22,049 nt of DNA from Bacilli bacterium (GTDB lineage: Bacteria; Bacillota_I; Bacilli_A; RF39; UBA660), in contig CAAGPL010000038.1 in the NCBI GenBank assembly GCA_900771805.1, positions 1 through 22,049 on the forward strand, in the 5' to 3' direction. The position numbers were made by a program, and so were the translations under genes. The notes beneath the pieces are model-generated. The model made no database searches, was not told where the DNA came from, and was given only the letters and a program-made list of their open reading frames with translations. This document shows positions 13,251 to 21,462 of this stretch, piece after piece. How positions within the stretch are numbered: the stretch's first letter is position 1; each line of letters begins with the position of its first letter.

Positions 13251-14300
13251 ATGAAAGATAAAGCAAATGCTATAAAAAAAGAATATGAAGAAAAAAAATC
13301 TAGTATTACTTCTATTAAAATACTAAACGATGTAAGAGTAGAATACTTAGGAAAACAAGGTAAGATAACTGAACTTTCTAAAATGATGAAAGATGTTCCA
13401 AATGATCAAAAAAAGGAATTTGGAATGCTTGTTAATGAAGTAAGAAACTTTGTTACTGAAAATTTAGATGAAATAAAAGAAAAATTAGAAAAAGATGCTT
13501 TAGACAAAAAATTAGAAAGTGAAAAAATAGATATTACACTTCCATCAAAAAAAATAAAAAGAGGTTCAAAACATCCTATGACTAGAATAGAAGAAAAATT
13601 TGAGGATTTATTCTTATCAATGGGATATACGATATATGATGGACCAGAGGTAGAAAGTGACGAAAATTGTTTCCAAAAACTTAACTTACCAAAAGGACAC
13701 GCTGCAAGAGATGCTCAAGATACATTTTATTTAAAAGATGAATTTGAAAATTATTTACTTAGAAGTCAAACATCAACAGCACAAGTTCGTGCAATGGAAG
13801 AAAATAAAGAAAAAGGACCAATTAGAATTGTTTGTCCTGGTAAAGTATATAGAAGAGATGAAGATGCTACACACTCTCATCAATTTATGCAAATAGAAGG
13901 ATTAGTAATTGATGAAGATGTTTCAATGGCAGACTTAAAAGGTACTTTAGAATTATTTTGTAAAACTATCTTGGGAGAAAAAACAAAAGTAAGATTTAGA
14001 CCAAGTTACTTTCCATTTACAGAACCATCAGTTGAAGTTGATGTATCTTGCTTTAAATGCGGTGGTAAAGGTTGTAACTTATGTAAATCAACAGGTTGGA
14101 TAGAAGTTTTAGGAGCAGGTATGGTTCATCCTAATGTTCTTGAAATGAGTGGCTATGATAGTAAAAAATATCAAGGTTTTGCCTTTGGAACTGGAATGGA
14201 TAGATTTGCAATGTTTAAATATGGAATAACAGATATTAGAACAATATATGGAAATGATATTAGATTCTTAAATGAATTTGACAGAAAGGATGATAAATAA
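13251..14300 (+). CDS. pheS: Phenylalanyl-tRNA synthetase alpha chain
   Basis: Catalytic subunit of the (alpha-beta)2 enzyme that charges tRNA-Phe. The 349 residues comprise an N-terminal coiled coil (about 1-90) that binds tRNA, motif 1 around HPMTRIEEKFEDLFLSMGY (108-126), motif 2 GKVYRRDEDATHSHQFMQIEG (197-217, with Arg201/Arg202), the Phe-pocket segment FRPSYFPFTEPSVEVDV, and motif 3 GFAFGTGMDRFAMFKYGI (309-326). A four-cysteine cluster (Cys267, 270, 275, 278; CxxC-x4-CxxC) could bind zinc, as seen in many Bacillota PheS sequences. AAAGGAGG lies before ATG 13251, just after the T-box terminator. It overlaps pheT by one base. Confidence 0.98.
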   Translation: MKDKANAIKKEYEEKKSSITSIKILNDVRVEYLGKQGKITELSKMMKDVPNDQKKEFGMLVNEVRNFVTENLDEIKEKLEKDALDKKLESEKIDITLPSKKIKRGSKHPMTRIEEKFEDLFLSMGYTIYDGPEVESDENCFQKLNLPKGHAARDAQDTFYLKDEFENYLLRSQTSTAQVRAMEENKEKGPIRIVCPGKVYRRDEDATHSHQFMQIEGLVIDEDVSMADLKGTLELFCKTILGEKTKVRFRPSYFPFTEPSVEVDVSCFKCGGKGCNLCKSTGWIEVLGAGMVHPNVLEMSGYDSKKYQGFAFGTGMDRFAMFKYGITDIRTIYGNDIRFLNEFDRKDDK

Positions 14301-16669
14301 TGAAATTATCTAAAAAATTTGTTAGCGATTATATAGATTTACCAGAAAACTTATCTATAAAACAAATAGCAGAAGATATGACAGATGTTGGTAACGAATA
14401 TGATAGTGCCGGAAGTTTAATTAACGCAACCAATTTAGTTGTAGGTAAAGTAATAGAGTGTAAAAATCATCCTGATAGCAATCACTTACATGTTTGTAAA
14501 GTTGACGTTGGAGATGAAGTATTAGATATAGTTTGCGGCGCTCCAAACGTAAGAGAAAATATTAAAGTTATAGTTGCAAAAGTAGGAGCTAAACTTCCAG
14601 GCTTAGAAATAAAAAAAGGAATGATTCGTGGAGTTGTTTCAAATGGTATGCTTTGCTCTAAAGAAGAATTAGGACTTGATAATAAATTCTTAGAAGAAAA
14701 AGATAAAACTGGTATTCATGAATTATCAGATGATGCTAAAATTGGAGAAGATGCAATAAAAACTCTAAATTTAGATGATGAAGTAATTGATTTTGAACTT
14801 ACAGCAAATAGAGGAGATTTACTTAGTATTTTAGGTATGGCATACGAATTAGGTGCTATATATGATAAAAAAGTAAAAGATATAGATCTTTCTTATAAAA
14901 GTAATGATGATAACATAAATGATGAATTTAAAATAGATATAAAAACAGAAGATTGCACTTTATTTTTAGCAAAAAAAGCATTAAATGTTACTATAAAAGA
15001 AAGTCCAGATTTCATAAAAGAAAGACTTATAGCATCAGGTATTAGACCTATAAATAACGTTGTTGATATATCTAATTATGTTATGTTAGAAACAGGACAA
15101 CCACTTCATTTTTATGATGCAGATAAATTAGGTGGAAAATTAATAGTTAGAAATGCTGATAAAAACGAGGAATTAATAACATTAGATGGTATAAAAAGAC
15201 AATTAGATGAAAATGATATAGTTATTTCAACTGAAAAAGAAGCAGTAGGATTAGCTGGCGTTATGGGTGGACTTTCAACAGAAGTAGAAAATAATACTAA
15301 AAACATAATAATAGAATCAGCTATATTTGATAAAGTAAAGATTAGAAAAACATCTAAAAAAATATTAAGAAGTGAAGCATCTAATAGATTTGAAAAAGGG
15401 CTAGATCCTAATAGAACATATATGGCTATAGAAAGAAGCTGTGCACTACTTGAAAAGTATGCAAATGCAAGCATAGTAGGAGATATAGTAAAATATGATA
15501 ATATGCCTAAAGATGATAAAATAATTGATATAGAATTAAATAAAATTAATAAAGTTTTAGGTATTAATATTCCAAAAGAAGAAGTAATATCTATATTAAA
15601 AAGACTAGCATTTATTGTAGAAGATAAAACAAATTATTTAACAGTTAAAGTTCCAACTAGAAGATTAGATGTCAACATAGTAGAAGATTTAATAGAAGAA
15701 GTAGGAAGAATATATGGAATGGATAATATTAAAGGAAAACTTCCTATGCTAAAATTAGTTAATAATAAATTTGATAGAAGAAAAAGAGATATAAAAAATA
15801 AATTAATAGATTTAGGATTAAATGAAACGTTAAGCTATACTCTAATTCCTAATAGTGAAGTTCATAAATTTACTAATGAAAAGTTTACTGAAATAATGTT
15901 AAATGACCCAATGAGTGAAGATAGAAATACATTAAGATATAGTTTAATTCACTCATTAAAAGAAATATATTTATACAACAAAGCACGTAATAATAATGAT
16001 ATTTCAATATTTGAAATTGGAAAAGGTTTTTATAAGGAAGATAATACTTATAAAGAGGACTTAAAATTAGCTGTTTTAATGACTGGCGATTATTATTTAA
16101 GTATTAATAATCAAAAAGTAGACTTTTATACTATAAAAGGAGTATTAGAAGAATTATTATATTTCTTAGGTTATAATGGAAGATATAGCTTAGTATCAAA
16201 AGACATACCAAATGAGTTCCACCCAGGACAAAGTGCTAGTATAATTATGCAAGGTAAAAAAGTAGGTGTTATAGGTAAAATTCATCCAAATATTATTAAA
16301 GATGATGTATTTGTATTTGAAATTAATTTAACTAAACTCTTAGAAAATAGACCATCAAAAATGATATTTAAAGAAATTCCAAAATATCCTATAGTAAAAA
16401 AAGATTTAGCATTTATTATTGATAAAAATATAACAGCAGAAGAAGTTATGAATGTAATTAAAAAAGCTGGTGGAAGAAACTTAATAAAGCAAGAATTATT
16501 TGATATTTATGAAGGAACTAACATAGATAGTAATAAAAAATCTCTTGCATTCTCACTATATTTCCAAGATGATACAAAAACTTTAACAGAAGAAGAAGTA
16601 ATGGAAAAATTTAACGAAATAATAAAAAAAGTTACTGAAACAGTTCCAGCAACTTTAAGAGATAATTAA
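14300..16669 (+). CDS. pheT: Phenylalanyl-tRNA synthetase beta chain
   Basis: The 789 residues are normal for the bacterial beta subunit. In order: N-terminal strand, EMAP/OB tRNA-binding domain (about 40-150; VVGKVIECKNHPDSNHLHVC, DIVCGAPNVRENIKVIVAKV), B3/B4 editing domain (about 210-380; RPINNVVDISNYVMLETGQP, GVMGGLSTEV, SEASNRFEKGLDP), B5 domain (about 400-470; PTRRLDVNIVEDLIEEVGRI), the synthetase-like core, and the C-terminal anticodon-binding FDX-ACB domain (about 695-789, from FKEIPKYPIVKKDLAFIIDK). The start overlaps the pheS stop (TAATG). Its last four bases overlap the convergent sspI-like gene. Confidence 0.98.
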   Translation: MKLSKKFVSDYIDLPENLSIKQIAEDMTDVGNEYDSAGSLINATNLVVGKVIECKNHPDSNHLHVCKVDVGDEVLDIVCGAPNVRENIKVIVAKVGAKLPGLEIKKGMIRGVVSNGMLCSKEELGLDNKFLEEKDKTGIHELSDDAKIGEDAIKTLNLDDEVIDFELTANRGDLLSILGMAYELGAIYDKKVKDIDLSYKSNDDNINDEFKIDIKTEDCTLFLAKKALNVTIKESPDFIKERLIASGIRPINNVVDISNYVMLETGQPLHFYDADKLGGKLIVRNADKNEELITLDGIKRQLDENDIVISTEKEAVGLAGVMGGLSTEVENNTKNIIIESAIFDKVKIRKTSKKILRSEASNRFEKGLDPNRTYMAIERSCALLEKYANASIVGDIVKYDNMPKDDKIIDIELNKINKVLGINIPKEEVISILKRLAFIVEDKTNYLTVKVPTRRLDVNIVEDLIEEVGRIYGMDNIKGKLPMLKLVNNKFDRRKRDIKNKLIDLGLNETLSYTLIPNSEVHKFTNEKFTEIMLNDPMSEDRNTLRYSLIHSLKEIYLYNKARNNNDISIFEIGKGFYKEDNTYKEDLKLAVLMTGDYYLSINNQKVDFYTIKGVLEELLYFLGYNGRYSLVSKDIPNEFHPGQSASIIMQGKKVGVIGKIHPNIIKDDVFVFEINLTKLLENRPSKMIFKEIPKYPIVKKDLAFIIDKNITAEEVMNVIKKAGGRNLIKQELFDIYEGTNIDSNKKSLAFSLYFQDDTKTLTEEEVMEKFNEIIKKVTETVPATLRDN

Positions 16670-16875
16670 TTTAATTGAGCTTTTAGAATTTCTAAAAGTT
16701 CTTTTTTTAAGTTTTCAGAAGCATTATTCCATATTAATTCAAAAAAAACACCAAGACCAGGTAATGCTTCTTCTAATCCTTCTTTAATAGTATCATTTAT
16801 AGATTCTTTTAACTCACTTTCATTATCTTCTTTAAAATTACTAATAATATATTCTCTTATATTTATGTTCTTCAT
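16666..16875 (-). CDS. sspI: Small acid-soluble spore protein SspI-like
   Basis: A 69-residue protein, close to the length of B. subtilis SspI, with the family hallmark ALPGLGVFFELIWNNAS and the preceding ESINDTIKEGLEE helix. SspI is a minor spore-core protein made late in the forespore; presence of this gene argues that the lineage forms or recently formed endospores. I chose the second ATG (16875): GAAAGGAT lies nine bases upstream of it, whereas the first ATG (16884) overlaps that site. It is the only minus-strand gene here, divergent from the DUF5684-like gene and convergent with pheT. Its stop codon overlaps the pheT stop region, and its 3' end contains the pheST terminator hairpin. Confidence 0.85.
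   Translation of the reverse strand: MKNINIREYIISNFKEDNESELKESINDTIKEGLEEALPGLGVFFELIWNNASENLKKELLEILKAQLN
16677..16708 (+). terminator. pheST terminator lying inside the antisense sspI gene
   Basis: GAGCTTTTAGA (16677-16687) pairs with TCTAAAAGTTC (16691-16701), eleven pairs with one G-U and a 3-nt loop, then seven T. On the other strand these bases encode the LKKELLEILKA end of the spore protein. Confidence 0.8.
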
Positions 16876-16933
16876 ATAAATCATCCTTTCAGTTTAGTTT
16901 TGGCAAATGATTTACAATTTATACATATATTAA

Positions 16934-16962
16934 TTGATAAAATTTAAAATTGATTATATAAT
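16934..16962 (+). promoter_or_regulatory. SigA-type promoter of the DUF5684-like gene
   Basis: TTGATA (16934-16939), exactly 17 bases, TATAAT (16957-16962). A near-consensus promoter in the 112-base divergent intergenic region shared with sspI. Confidence 0.75.
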
Positions 16963-16987
16963 TAAATAAAATAAAGGAGAAATAAAA

Positions 16988-17842
16988 ATGAATGAAAATT
17001 ATTATGTAGACACAACATATGGTTTAAGTACTACGTCAGGATTAACTGGAGCATTTGCATCAATGGGAATATTAATTGTAATTTTATTTATAATATCATA
17101 TGTTTTGATAATTGTATCATTATGGAAAATTTTTAAGAAAGCAGGAAAACCAGGTTGGGTATCTATTATCCCAATATATAATATATATGTTATTTGCCAG
17201 ATAGCAGAAAAAAAGTGGTGGAATATTTTATTATTATTAATTCCAATAGCAAATATATATGCAATGATAGTTTTATATAATGGTTTAGCAAAGAAATTTG
17301 GAAAAAGTGGAGGATTTGTTGTGGGAATGATTTTATTACCAATTATATTTTTTCCAATATTAGCATTTTCTGGTTCAGAACCAATAAATGTAAATCAAAC
17401 TAATGATGATTCAAAGAATATCAATCAACAACCAACAAACGAAATTACAAACATAAATACTATGCCTATAAATGATAATATAGAAATTAAAAGTCAAAAT
17501 AATAACGAACAAGTAAAACCAATAGAAAGCATTAATACCAATATACAAAATAGTGAAAGTATATCAAGCGTAAATATAATGCAACCAACAAACGAAATTA
17601 CAAACATAAATACTATGCCTATAAATAATAATATAGAAATAAAAAATCAAAATAATAACGAGACAATAAATCCAATTGAAGATATTAATACTAATATACC
17701 AACTAATGCAAACATGCAGGACGTAAACACATCAGAAACTTTTGATATGCAAGATATAACTGATATAAGCGATAATATTGATATAGAAAAACATTCATCA
17801 ATGTGGTCTAATAATCAAAATAATAATCAAAATAATAATTAA
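16988..17842 (+). CDS. DUF5684-like membrane protein with duplicated Asn-rich tail
   Basis: A 284-residue protein. The first about 130 residues hold three to four membrane helices (about 24-47, 57-72, 76-95, 108-128) with KKAGKPGWVSIIPIYNIY and KKWWNILLLLIPIANIYAMI, the pattern of DUF5684 proteins (often annotated as signal-peptidase-I-like, without catalytic residues here). The last about 150 residues are a disordered Asn/Ile/Thr-rich tail holding two near-identical 39-residue units (QPTNEITNINTMPIN...INTNI) and ending in NNQNNNQNNN. The ribosome site AAAGGAG precedes ATG 16988. The role is unknown; the tail could be a flexible linker or interaction region. A near-consensus promoter suggests good vegetative expression. 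Confidence 0.75.
   Translation: MNENYYVDTTYGLSTTSGLTGAFASMGILIVILFIISYVLIIVSLWKIFKKAGKPGWVSIIPIYNIYVICQIAEKKWWNILLLLIPIANIYAMIVLYNGLAKKFGKSGGFVVGMILLPIIFFPILAFSGSEPINVNQTNDDSKNINQQPTNEITNINTMPINDNIEIKSQNNNEQVKPIESINTNIQNSESISSVNIMQPTNEITNINTMPINNNIEIKNQNNNETINPIEDINTNIPTNANMQDVNTSETFDMQDITDISDNIDIEKHSSMWSNNQNNNQNNN
17429..17545 (+). repeat. Tandem repeat unit 1 in the DUF5684-like gene
   Basis: A 117-base unit starting CAACCAACAAACGAAATTAC, repeated 153 bases (51 codons) downstream in the same frame. The first 60 or so bases of the two copies are nearly identical, with more drift towards the 3' end. Confidence 0.85.
17582..17698 (+). repeat. Tandem repeat unit 2 in the DUF5684-like gene
   Basis: Second copy of the 117-base unit, separated from the first by 36 bases. 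Third-position and second-position differences cluster in its 3' half. Confidence 0.85.
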
Positions 17843-17846
17843 AATA

Positions 17847-17905
17847 AAAAAGCTAGATATTTTTAAGTCTTTCTAAATAAAAATTTAAAAATAAACTAGT
17901 TTTTT
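17847..17905 (+). terminator. Probable terminator of the DUF5684-like gene
   Basis: A composite stem: outer CTAG arms (17853-17856 and 17896-17899) and an inner TATTTTTAA / TTAAAAATA pairing, followed by TTTTTT. It is long and A-T rich, so less certain than the other terminators. Confidence 0.5.
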
Positions 17906-17949
17906 ATTATGTTATAAAAAACTAATGAATTTTAATTTATCATCATTCA

Positions 17950-17958
17950 TGGTATAAT
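17950..17958 (+). promoter_or_regulatory. Extended -10 promoter of polA
   Basis: TG-G-TATAAT (17950-17958), 20 bases before ATG 17979. No good -35 is seen at the expected distance. Confidence 0.55.
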
Positions 17959-17978
17959 ATTTTTATAGGAGAATATAT

Positions 17979-20558
17979 ATGAAAAAAGTAGTATTAGTAG
18001 ATGGAAATAATTTATTATTTAGAAGTTATTATGCAACAGCATACCAAGGAAATTTTATGAAAAATAAAGCTGGTTTTCCAACAAATGCTTTATACGGATT
18101 TATAAATATGATAAATAAAATTATAAATGAAGAAAAACCGCAATACATGTTAGTTGCATTTGATAAAGGAAAAACATTTAGACATGATAAATATAAAGAC
18201 TATAAAGCCGGAAGAATTGAAATGCCAAATGAATTAAAACAGCAATTTCCTGTTGCAAAAGAAATTCTTACTCATCTTGGAATAAAATGGTTTGAAATAG
18301 AAAATTATGAAGCAGATGATATAGTAGGCACACTTTCAAAAATGATAGATGAAGAAAATGATTACGAAGGTTTAATAGTTAGTAGTGATAAAGATTTACT
18401 TCAATTAATAACTGATAAAGTAATAATGAAAATGCTTAAACCAAAAGATTATATTATTATAGATAAAAAAGCATTCTTTGATATATATGGTCTTTTTCCT
18501 GATAAAATGATAGATATAAAAGCATTAGAAGGAGACCAATCAGATAATATCCCAGGGGTTAAAGGAATAGGGGAAAAAACAGCCTTAAAATTACTCCAAG
18601 AATATAATACACTAGAAGGAATATATGAAAATTTAGATGAAATAAAAGGTAGCACCTTAACTAAACTTATAGAAGGAAAAGAAAAAGCATTTGAAAGCAA
18701 AGAATTAGTTACCATATATAAAGAAGTACCATTGGATTTTAAATTAGAAGATACTAAAATAAAAGATCAAAATTTAAAAGAATTGAAAAAAATATATGAA
18801 AACTTAGAATTTTATTCCTTTTTAAAAAATATGAAACTAAAACACAATTCAAAAAAAATAGATATAAAACAAGTAAATGATATAGAAGATTTAAAAAACT
18901 TATCTTACCCTTGTGCTATATATGTAGAAATAGATAAAACAAATTATCATAATTCTAATTTATTAGCAATGGGAATTTATGATGGTAATTATGGGTACTA
19001 TGTAAAAAAAGAATTAATAAAACAAGTTATTACCTATATAAATGATAAAGAAAAATTCATATATGACTTAAAAAAACATTACGTCATTTTTAAATATATT
19101 GGTATAAACCTAAAAAACGTTACCTTCGATTCTTTCATTTCTGCATATTTATTAAACTATAACGTAAAAGATGATATAGCATATTTAGCTAATCAATTTG
19201 GGTATGATATACCATTTTATGAAATAATTACCAAATCACAAGATTTAAAAGAAGAAACATTAAAGGATATAGTTATTAATAAATCAAGATTTATATACGA
19301 AACAAAAGATGAATTACATGATAAAATGAAAGAAGAAGATTGCCTTTATTTGTTTGACAAAATAGAAATGCCACTTTCCATTGTTTTAGGAGATATGGAA
19401 TATGAAGGAATAAACGTTGATAAAAATGTTCTTGATGATATGAATATAGAATTAGAAAACAAAATAAATGAAATATCAAATAAAATATATGAATTATCAG
19501 GTGAAACATTTAATATATCATCACCTAAACAATTAGGAGAAATACTGTTTGAAAAATTAAAAATAGGAAGTGGCAAGAAAACAAAAAAAGGCTATTCAAC
19601 AGATAAAAACATTTTAGAAAAATACAAAGATAAACATCCTATCATCCCTTTAGTTTTAGAACACAGAATGCTTTCTAAACTTCAAAGCACATATGTGATA
19701 GGATTAAAATCTAATATCTTGCAAGATGGTAAAATACATACAATATACACTCAAACTATAACTAGAACAGGAAGATTATCATCTATTGAGCCAAACCTTC
19801 AAAATATACCAATTAGAACAAATTATGGTAAATTAATAAGAAAAGCATTTGTAGCATCACCTAATTCTGTTTTACTATCCAGTGATTACTCACAAATAGA
19901 ATTACGTATGTTTGCTCACTTTTCTAAAGTTCCTAACTTAGTTGAAGCTTTTAAAAATGATATGGATATACATAAACAAACTGCAATGGATATATTTGGT
20001 GTTGACGAAAATAATGTTACTCCACTAATGAGAAGACAGGCTAAAGCAGTTAATTTTGGAATATTATATGGTATAAGTAGCTTTGGATTAGCAGAAGATT
20101 TAGGAATAACAGTAAAAGAAGCTAAAGCTTTTATTGATAAATATTTTGAAACATATGGTGGAATAAAAATTTATATGGATAAAGTTATAAAAGATGCATA
20201 CGAAAAAGGTTATGTAACAACAATAATGAATAGAAAAAGAACAATTGACGAACTTAAAAATACAAATTATATGATAAGACAACAAGGCGAAAGAATAGCC
20301 TTAAATACGCCAATACAAGGATCTAGTGCTGATATTTTAAAAAAGGCAATGATTGATATACATAATGAATTTATTAAAAGAAATTTAAAAAGTAAAATGA
20401 TATTACAAGTCCACGATGAACTTATATTTGATGTATTAACAGAAGAATTAGATATAGTACAAAAAATAGTTGATTCATGCATGGATAATGCATACAAACT
20501 TGATGTTCCATTAAAAGTTGATATAGAAATAGGAAAAAATTGGTATGATGCAAAATAA
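17979..20558 (+). CDS. polA: DNA polymerase I
   Basis: Fills gaps in repair and removes Okazaki primers. The 859 residues comprise an N-terminal 5'-3' exonuclease (about 1-285; VDGNNLLFRSYYA, YKAGR, EADDIVGTL, SSDKDLLQL, helix-hairpin-helix GDQSDNIPGVKGIGEKTA), a middle 3'-5' exonuclease-like domain (about 300-460) lacking the DTET-type acidic motif (CAIYVEIDKTNYHNS instead), and the polymerase domain with motif A SSDYSQIELRMFAH (Asp636), motif B RRQAKAVNFGILYG, and motif C LQVHDELIFD (Asp813). The proofreading domain is therefore probably inactive, as in Bacillus-type Pol I. AGGAGA precedes ATG 17979. It is probably co-transcribed with fpg, 11 bases downstream. Confidence 0.97.
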   Translation: MKKVVLVDGNNLLFRSYYATAYQGNFMKNKAGFPTNALYGFINMINKIINEEKPQYMLVAFDKGKTFRHDKYKDYKAGRIEMPNELKQQFPVAKEILTHLGIKWFEIENYEADDIVGTLSKMIDEENDYEGLIVSSDKDLLQLITDKVIMKMLKPKDYIIIDKKAFFDIYGLFPDKMIDIKALEGDQSDNIPGVKGIGEKTALKLLQEYNTLEGIYENLDEIKGSTLTKLIEGKEKAFESKELVTIYKEVPLDFKLEDTKIKDQNLKELKKIYENLEFYSFLKNMKLKHNSKKIDIKQVNDIEDLKNLSYPCAIYVEIDKTNYHNSNLLAMGIYDGNYGYYVKKELIKQVITYINDKEKFIYDLKKHYVIFKYIGINLKNVTFDSFISAYLLNYNVKDDIAYLANQFGYDIPFYEIITKSQDLKEETLKDIVINKSRFIYETKDELHDKMKEEDCLYLFDKIEMPLSIVLGDMEYEGINVDKNVLDDMNIELENKINEISNKIYELSGETFNISSPKQLGEILFEKLKIGSGKKTKKGYSTDKNILEKYKDKHPIIPLVLEHRMLSKLQSTYVIGLKSNILQDGKIHTIYTQTITRTGRLSSIEPNLQNIPIRTNYGKLIRKAFVASPNSVLLSSDYSQIELRMFAHFSKVPNLVEAFKNDMDIHKQTAMDIFGVDENNVTPLMRRQAKAVNFGILYGISSFGLAEDLGITVKEAKAFIDKYFETYGGIKIYMDKVIKDAYEKGYVTTIMNRKRTIDELKNTNYMIRQQGERIALNTPIQGSSADILKKAMIDIHNEFIKRNLKSKMILQVHDELIFDVLTEELDIVQKIVDSCMDNAYKLDVPLKVDIEIGKNWYDAK

Positions 20559-20569
20559 AGGAGTTTTTT

Positions 20570-21376
20570 ATGCCAGAATTAGCAGAAGTTGAAACAACCA
20601 AAAGAGATTTAAGAAAAATAATAATTAATAGAAAAATCAATAAAACAGAGGTTTATTTAGATAAAATAGTATATAATAAAAAAGATGAATTTATTTTAAT
20701 GACTCAAAACCAAATAATATCAGATGTAAAAAGAAGAGGAAAATGGCTTTTATTAGAATTAGAAAAAAGTTATATAGTTATACACTTTCGAATGGAAGGT
20801 AGATTTTATCTTTTACCACTTAATTCAAAAAAAGATAAACACGATTATGTAATATTTTATTTTGATGATTATGAATTACATTTTAATGATCCGAGACTAT
20901 TTGGAAAAATGGAAGTTGTTTTAAAAGAAGAAATAGATAAATTTTTTAATTCTAAAAAGCTAGGATTAGAATATACTGACTCAAAATTGACAGCTAACTA
21001 TCTAAAAGAAAAATTTAAATCACATCATACAGATATAAAAAAGATGCTACTTGATCAAAGTTATATAACAGGAATAGGTAATATATACGCCGATGAAATT
21101 CTTTTTAGATCAAAAATAAACCCTAAATGTTATGCTAATGAGTTAACTTGCAAAAAACTAGATAAAATAATAAAGAATACTAAAATAGTTTTTGAAGAAT
21201 CATTAAAATATAAGGGTACTTATCCAAATATTGATGGTAAAAGAGGAGATTATGAAAAACATTTAAAAGTGCATATGAGAAAAGGTGAAAAATGCTATGA
21301 ATGCGGTTCAATAATAATTAAGGAAAAAATAGGAGGACGAGGTACTTATTATTGCCCTAAATGCCAAAGAATGTAA
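20570..21376 (+). CDS. mutM: Formamidopyrimidine-DNA glycosylase (Fpg/MutM)
   Basis: Excises 8-oxoguanine and ring-opened purines and cuts the abasic site. All key residues are present in the 268 residues: Pro2 (nucleophile, exposed after Met removal) and Glu3 in PELAEVET, Lys58 in KRRGKWLL, Asn171 in GIGNIYADE of the helix-two-turn-helix, Arg257 in GGRGTYYCP, and the C-terminal zinc finger Cys242, Cys245, Cys262, Cys265. The AAAGGAG site lies 11 bases after the polA stop. The polA-mutM order is shared with Bacillus and supports a repair operon. The full-consensus promoter of the next gene begins three bases after the stop. Confidence 0.97.
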   Translation: MPELAEVETTKRDLRKIIINRKINKTEVYLDKIVYNKKDEFILMTQNQIISDVKRRGKWLLLELEKSYIVIHFRMEGRFYLLPLNSKKDKHDYVIFYFDDYELHFNDPRLFGKMEVVLKEEIDKFFNSKKLGLEYTDSKLTANYLKEKFKSHHTDIKKMLLDQSYITGIGNIYADEILFRSKINPKCYANELTCKKLDKIIKNTKIVFEESLKYKGTYPNIDGKRGDYEKHLKVHMRKGEKCYECGSIIIKEKIGGRGTYYCPKCQRM

Positions 21377-21378
21377 AA

Positions 21379-21407
21379 TTGACATTTCTTGTCGATTATG
21401 CTATAAT
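21379..21407 (+). promoter_or_regulatory. Full-consensus SigA promoter
   Basis: TTGACA (21379-21384), exactly 17 bases, TATAAT (21402-21407), with TG at 21399-21400 giving an extended -10. All twelve core positions match. It is the strongest promoter in the window. Confidence 0.92.
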
Positions 21408-21416
21408 ACCAGTACG

Positions 21417-21441
21417 AATTGAGCATATAATTAGCTTAATT
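21417..21441 (+). promoter_or_regulatory. 5'-leader hairpin of the 21463 gene
   Basis: AATTGAGC (21417-21424) pairs with GCTTAATT (21434-21441), eight pairs with one G-U. It begins within a few bases of the predicted RNA start (about 21414), seven bases ahead of the AAAGGGGGT ribosome site. It could stabilise the mRNA or tune initiation. Confidence 0.5.
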
Positions 21442-21462
21442 ATATTAAAGGGGGTAAAAACT

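Noticed and set aside
15112..15474. 120-codon minus-strand frame within pheT
   Set aside because: Antisense shadow of the B3/B4 domain, with no ribosome site and an unlikely composition.
16895..16925. SigG-like promoter for sspI on the minus strand (TGTATA, 18 bases, AAAACTA)
   Set aside because: The -10 is a poor match, and the implied start would fall inside the ribosome site. A forespore promoter is expected but not convincingly seen.
17429..17698. Repeats as a CRISPR array or mobile element
   Set aside because: Only two units, in frame within one gene, with no palindromic repeats, cas genes or target-site duplications.
19291..20640. Several minus-strand frames across polA and fpg
   Set aside because: All are antisense to conserved polymerase or glycosylase codons and rich in Ile/Phe/Ser, as expected from reversed A-T-rich coding DNA.
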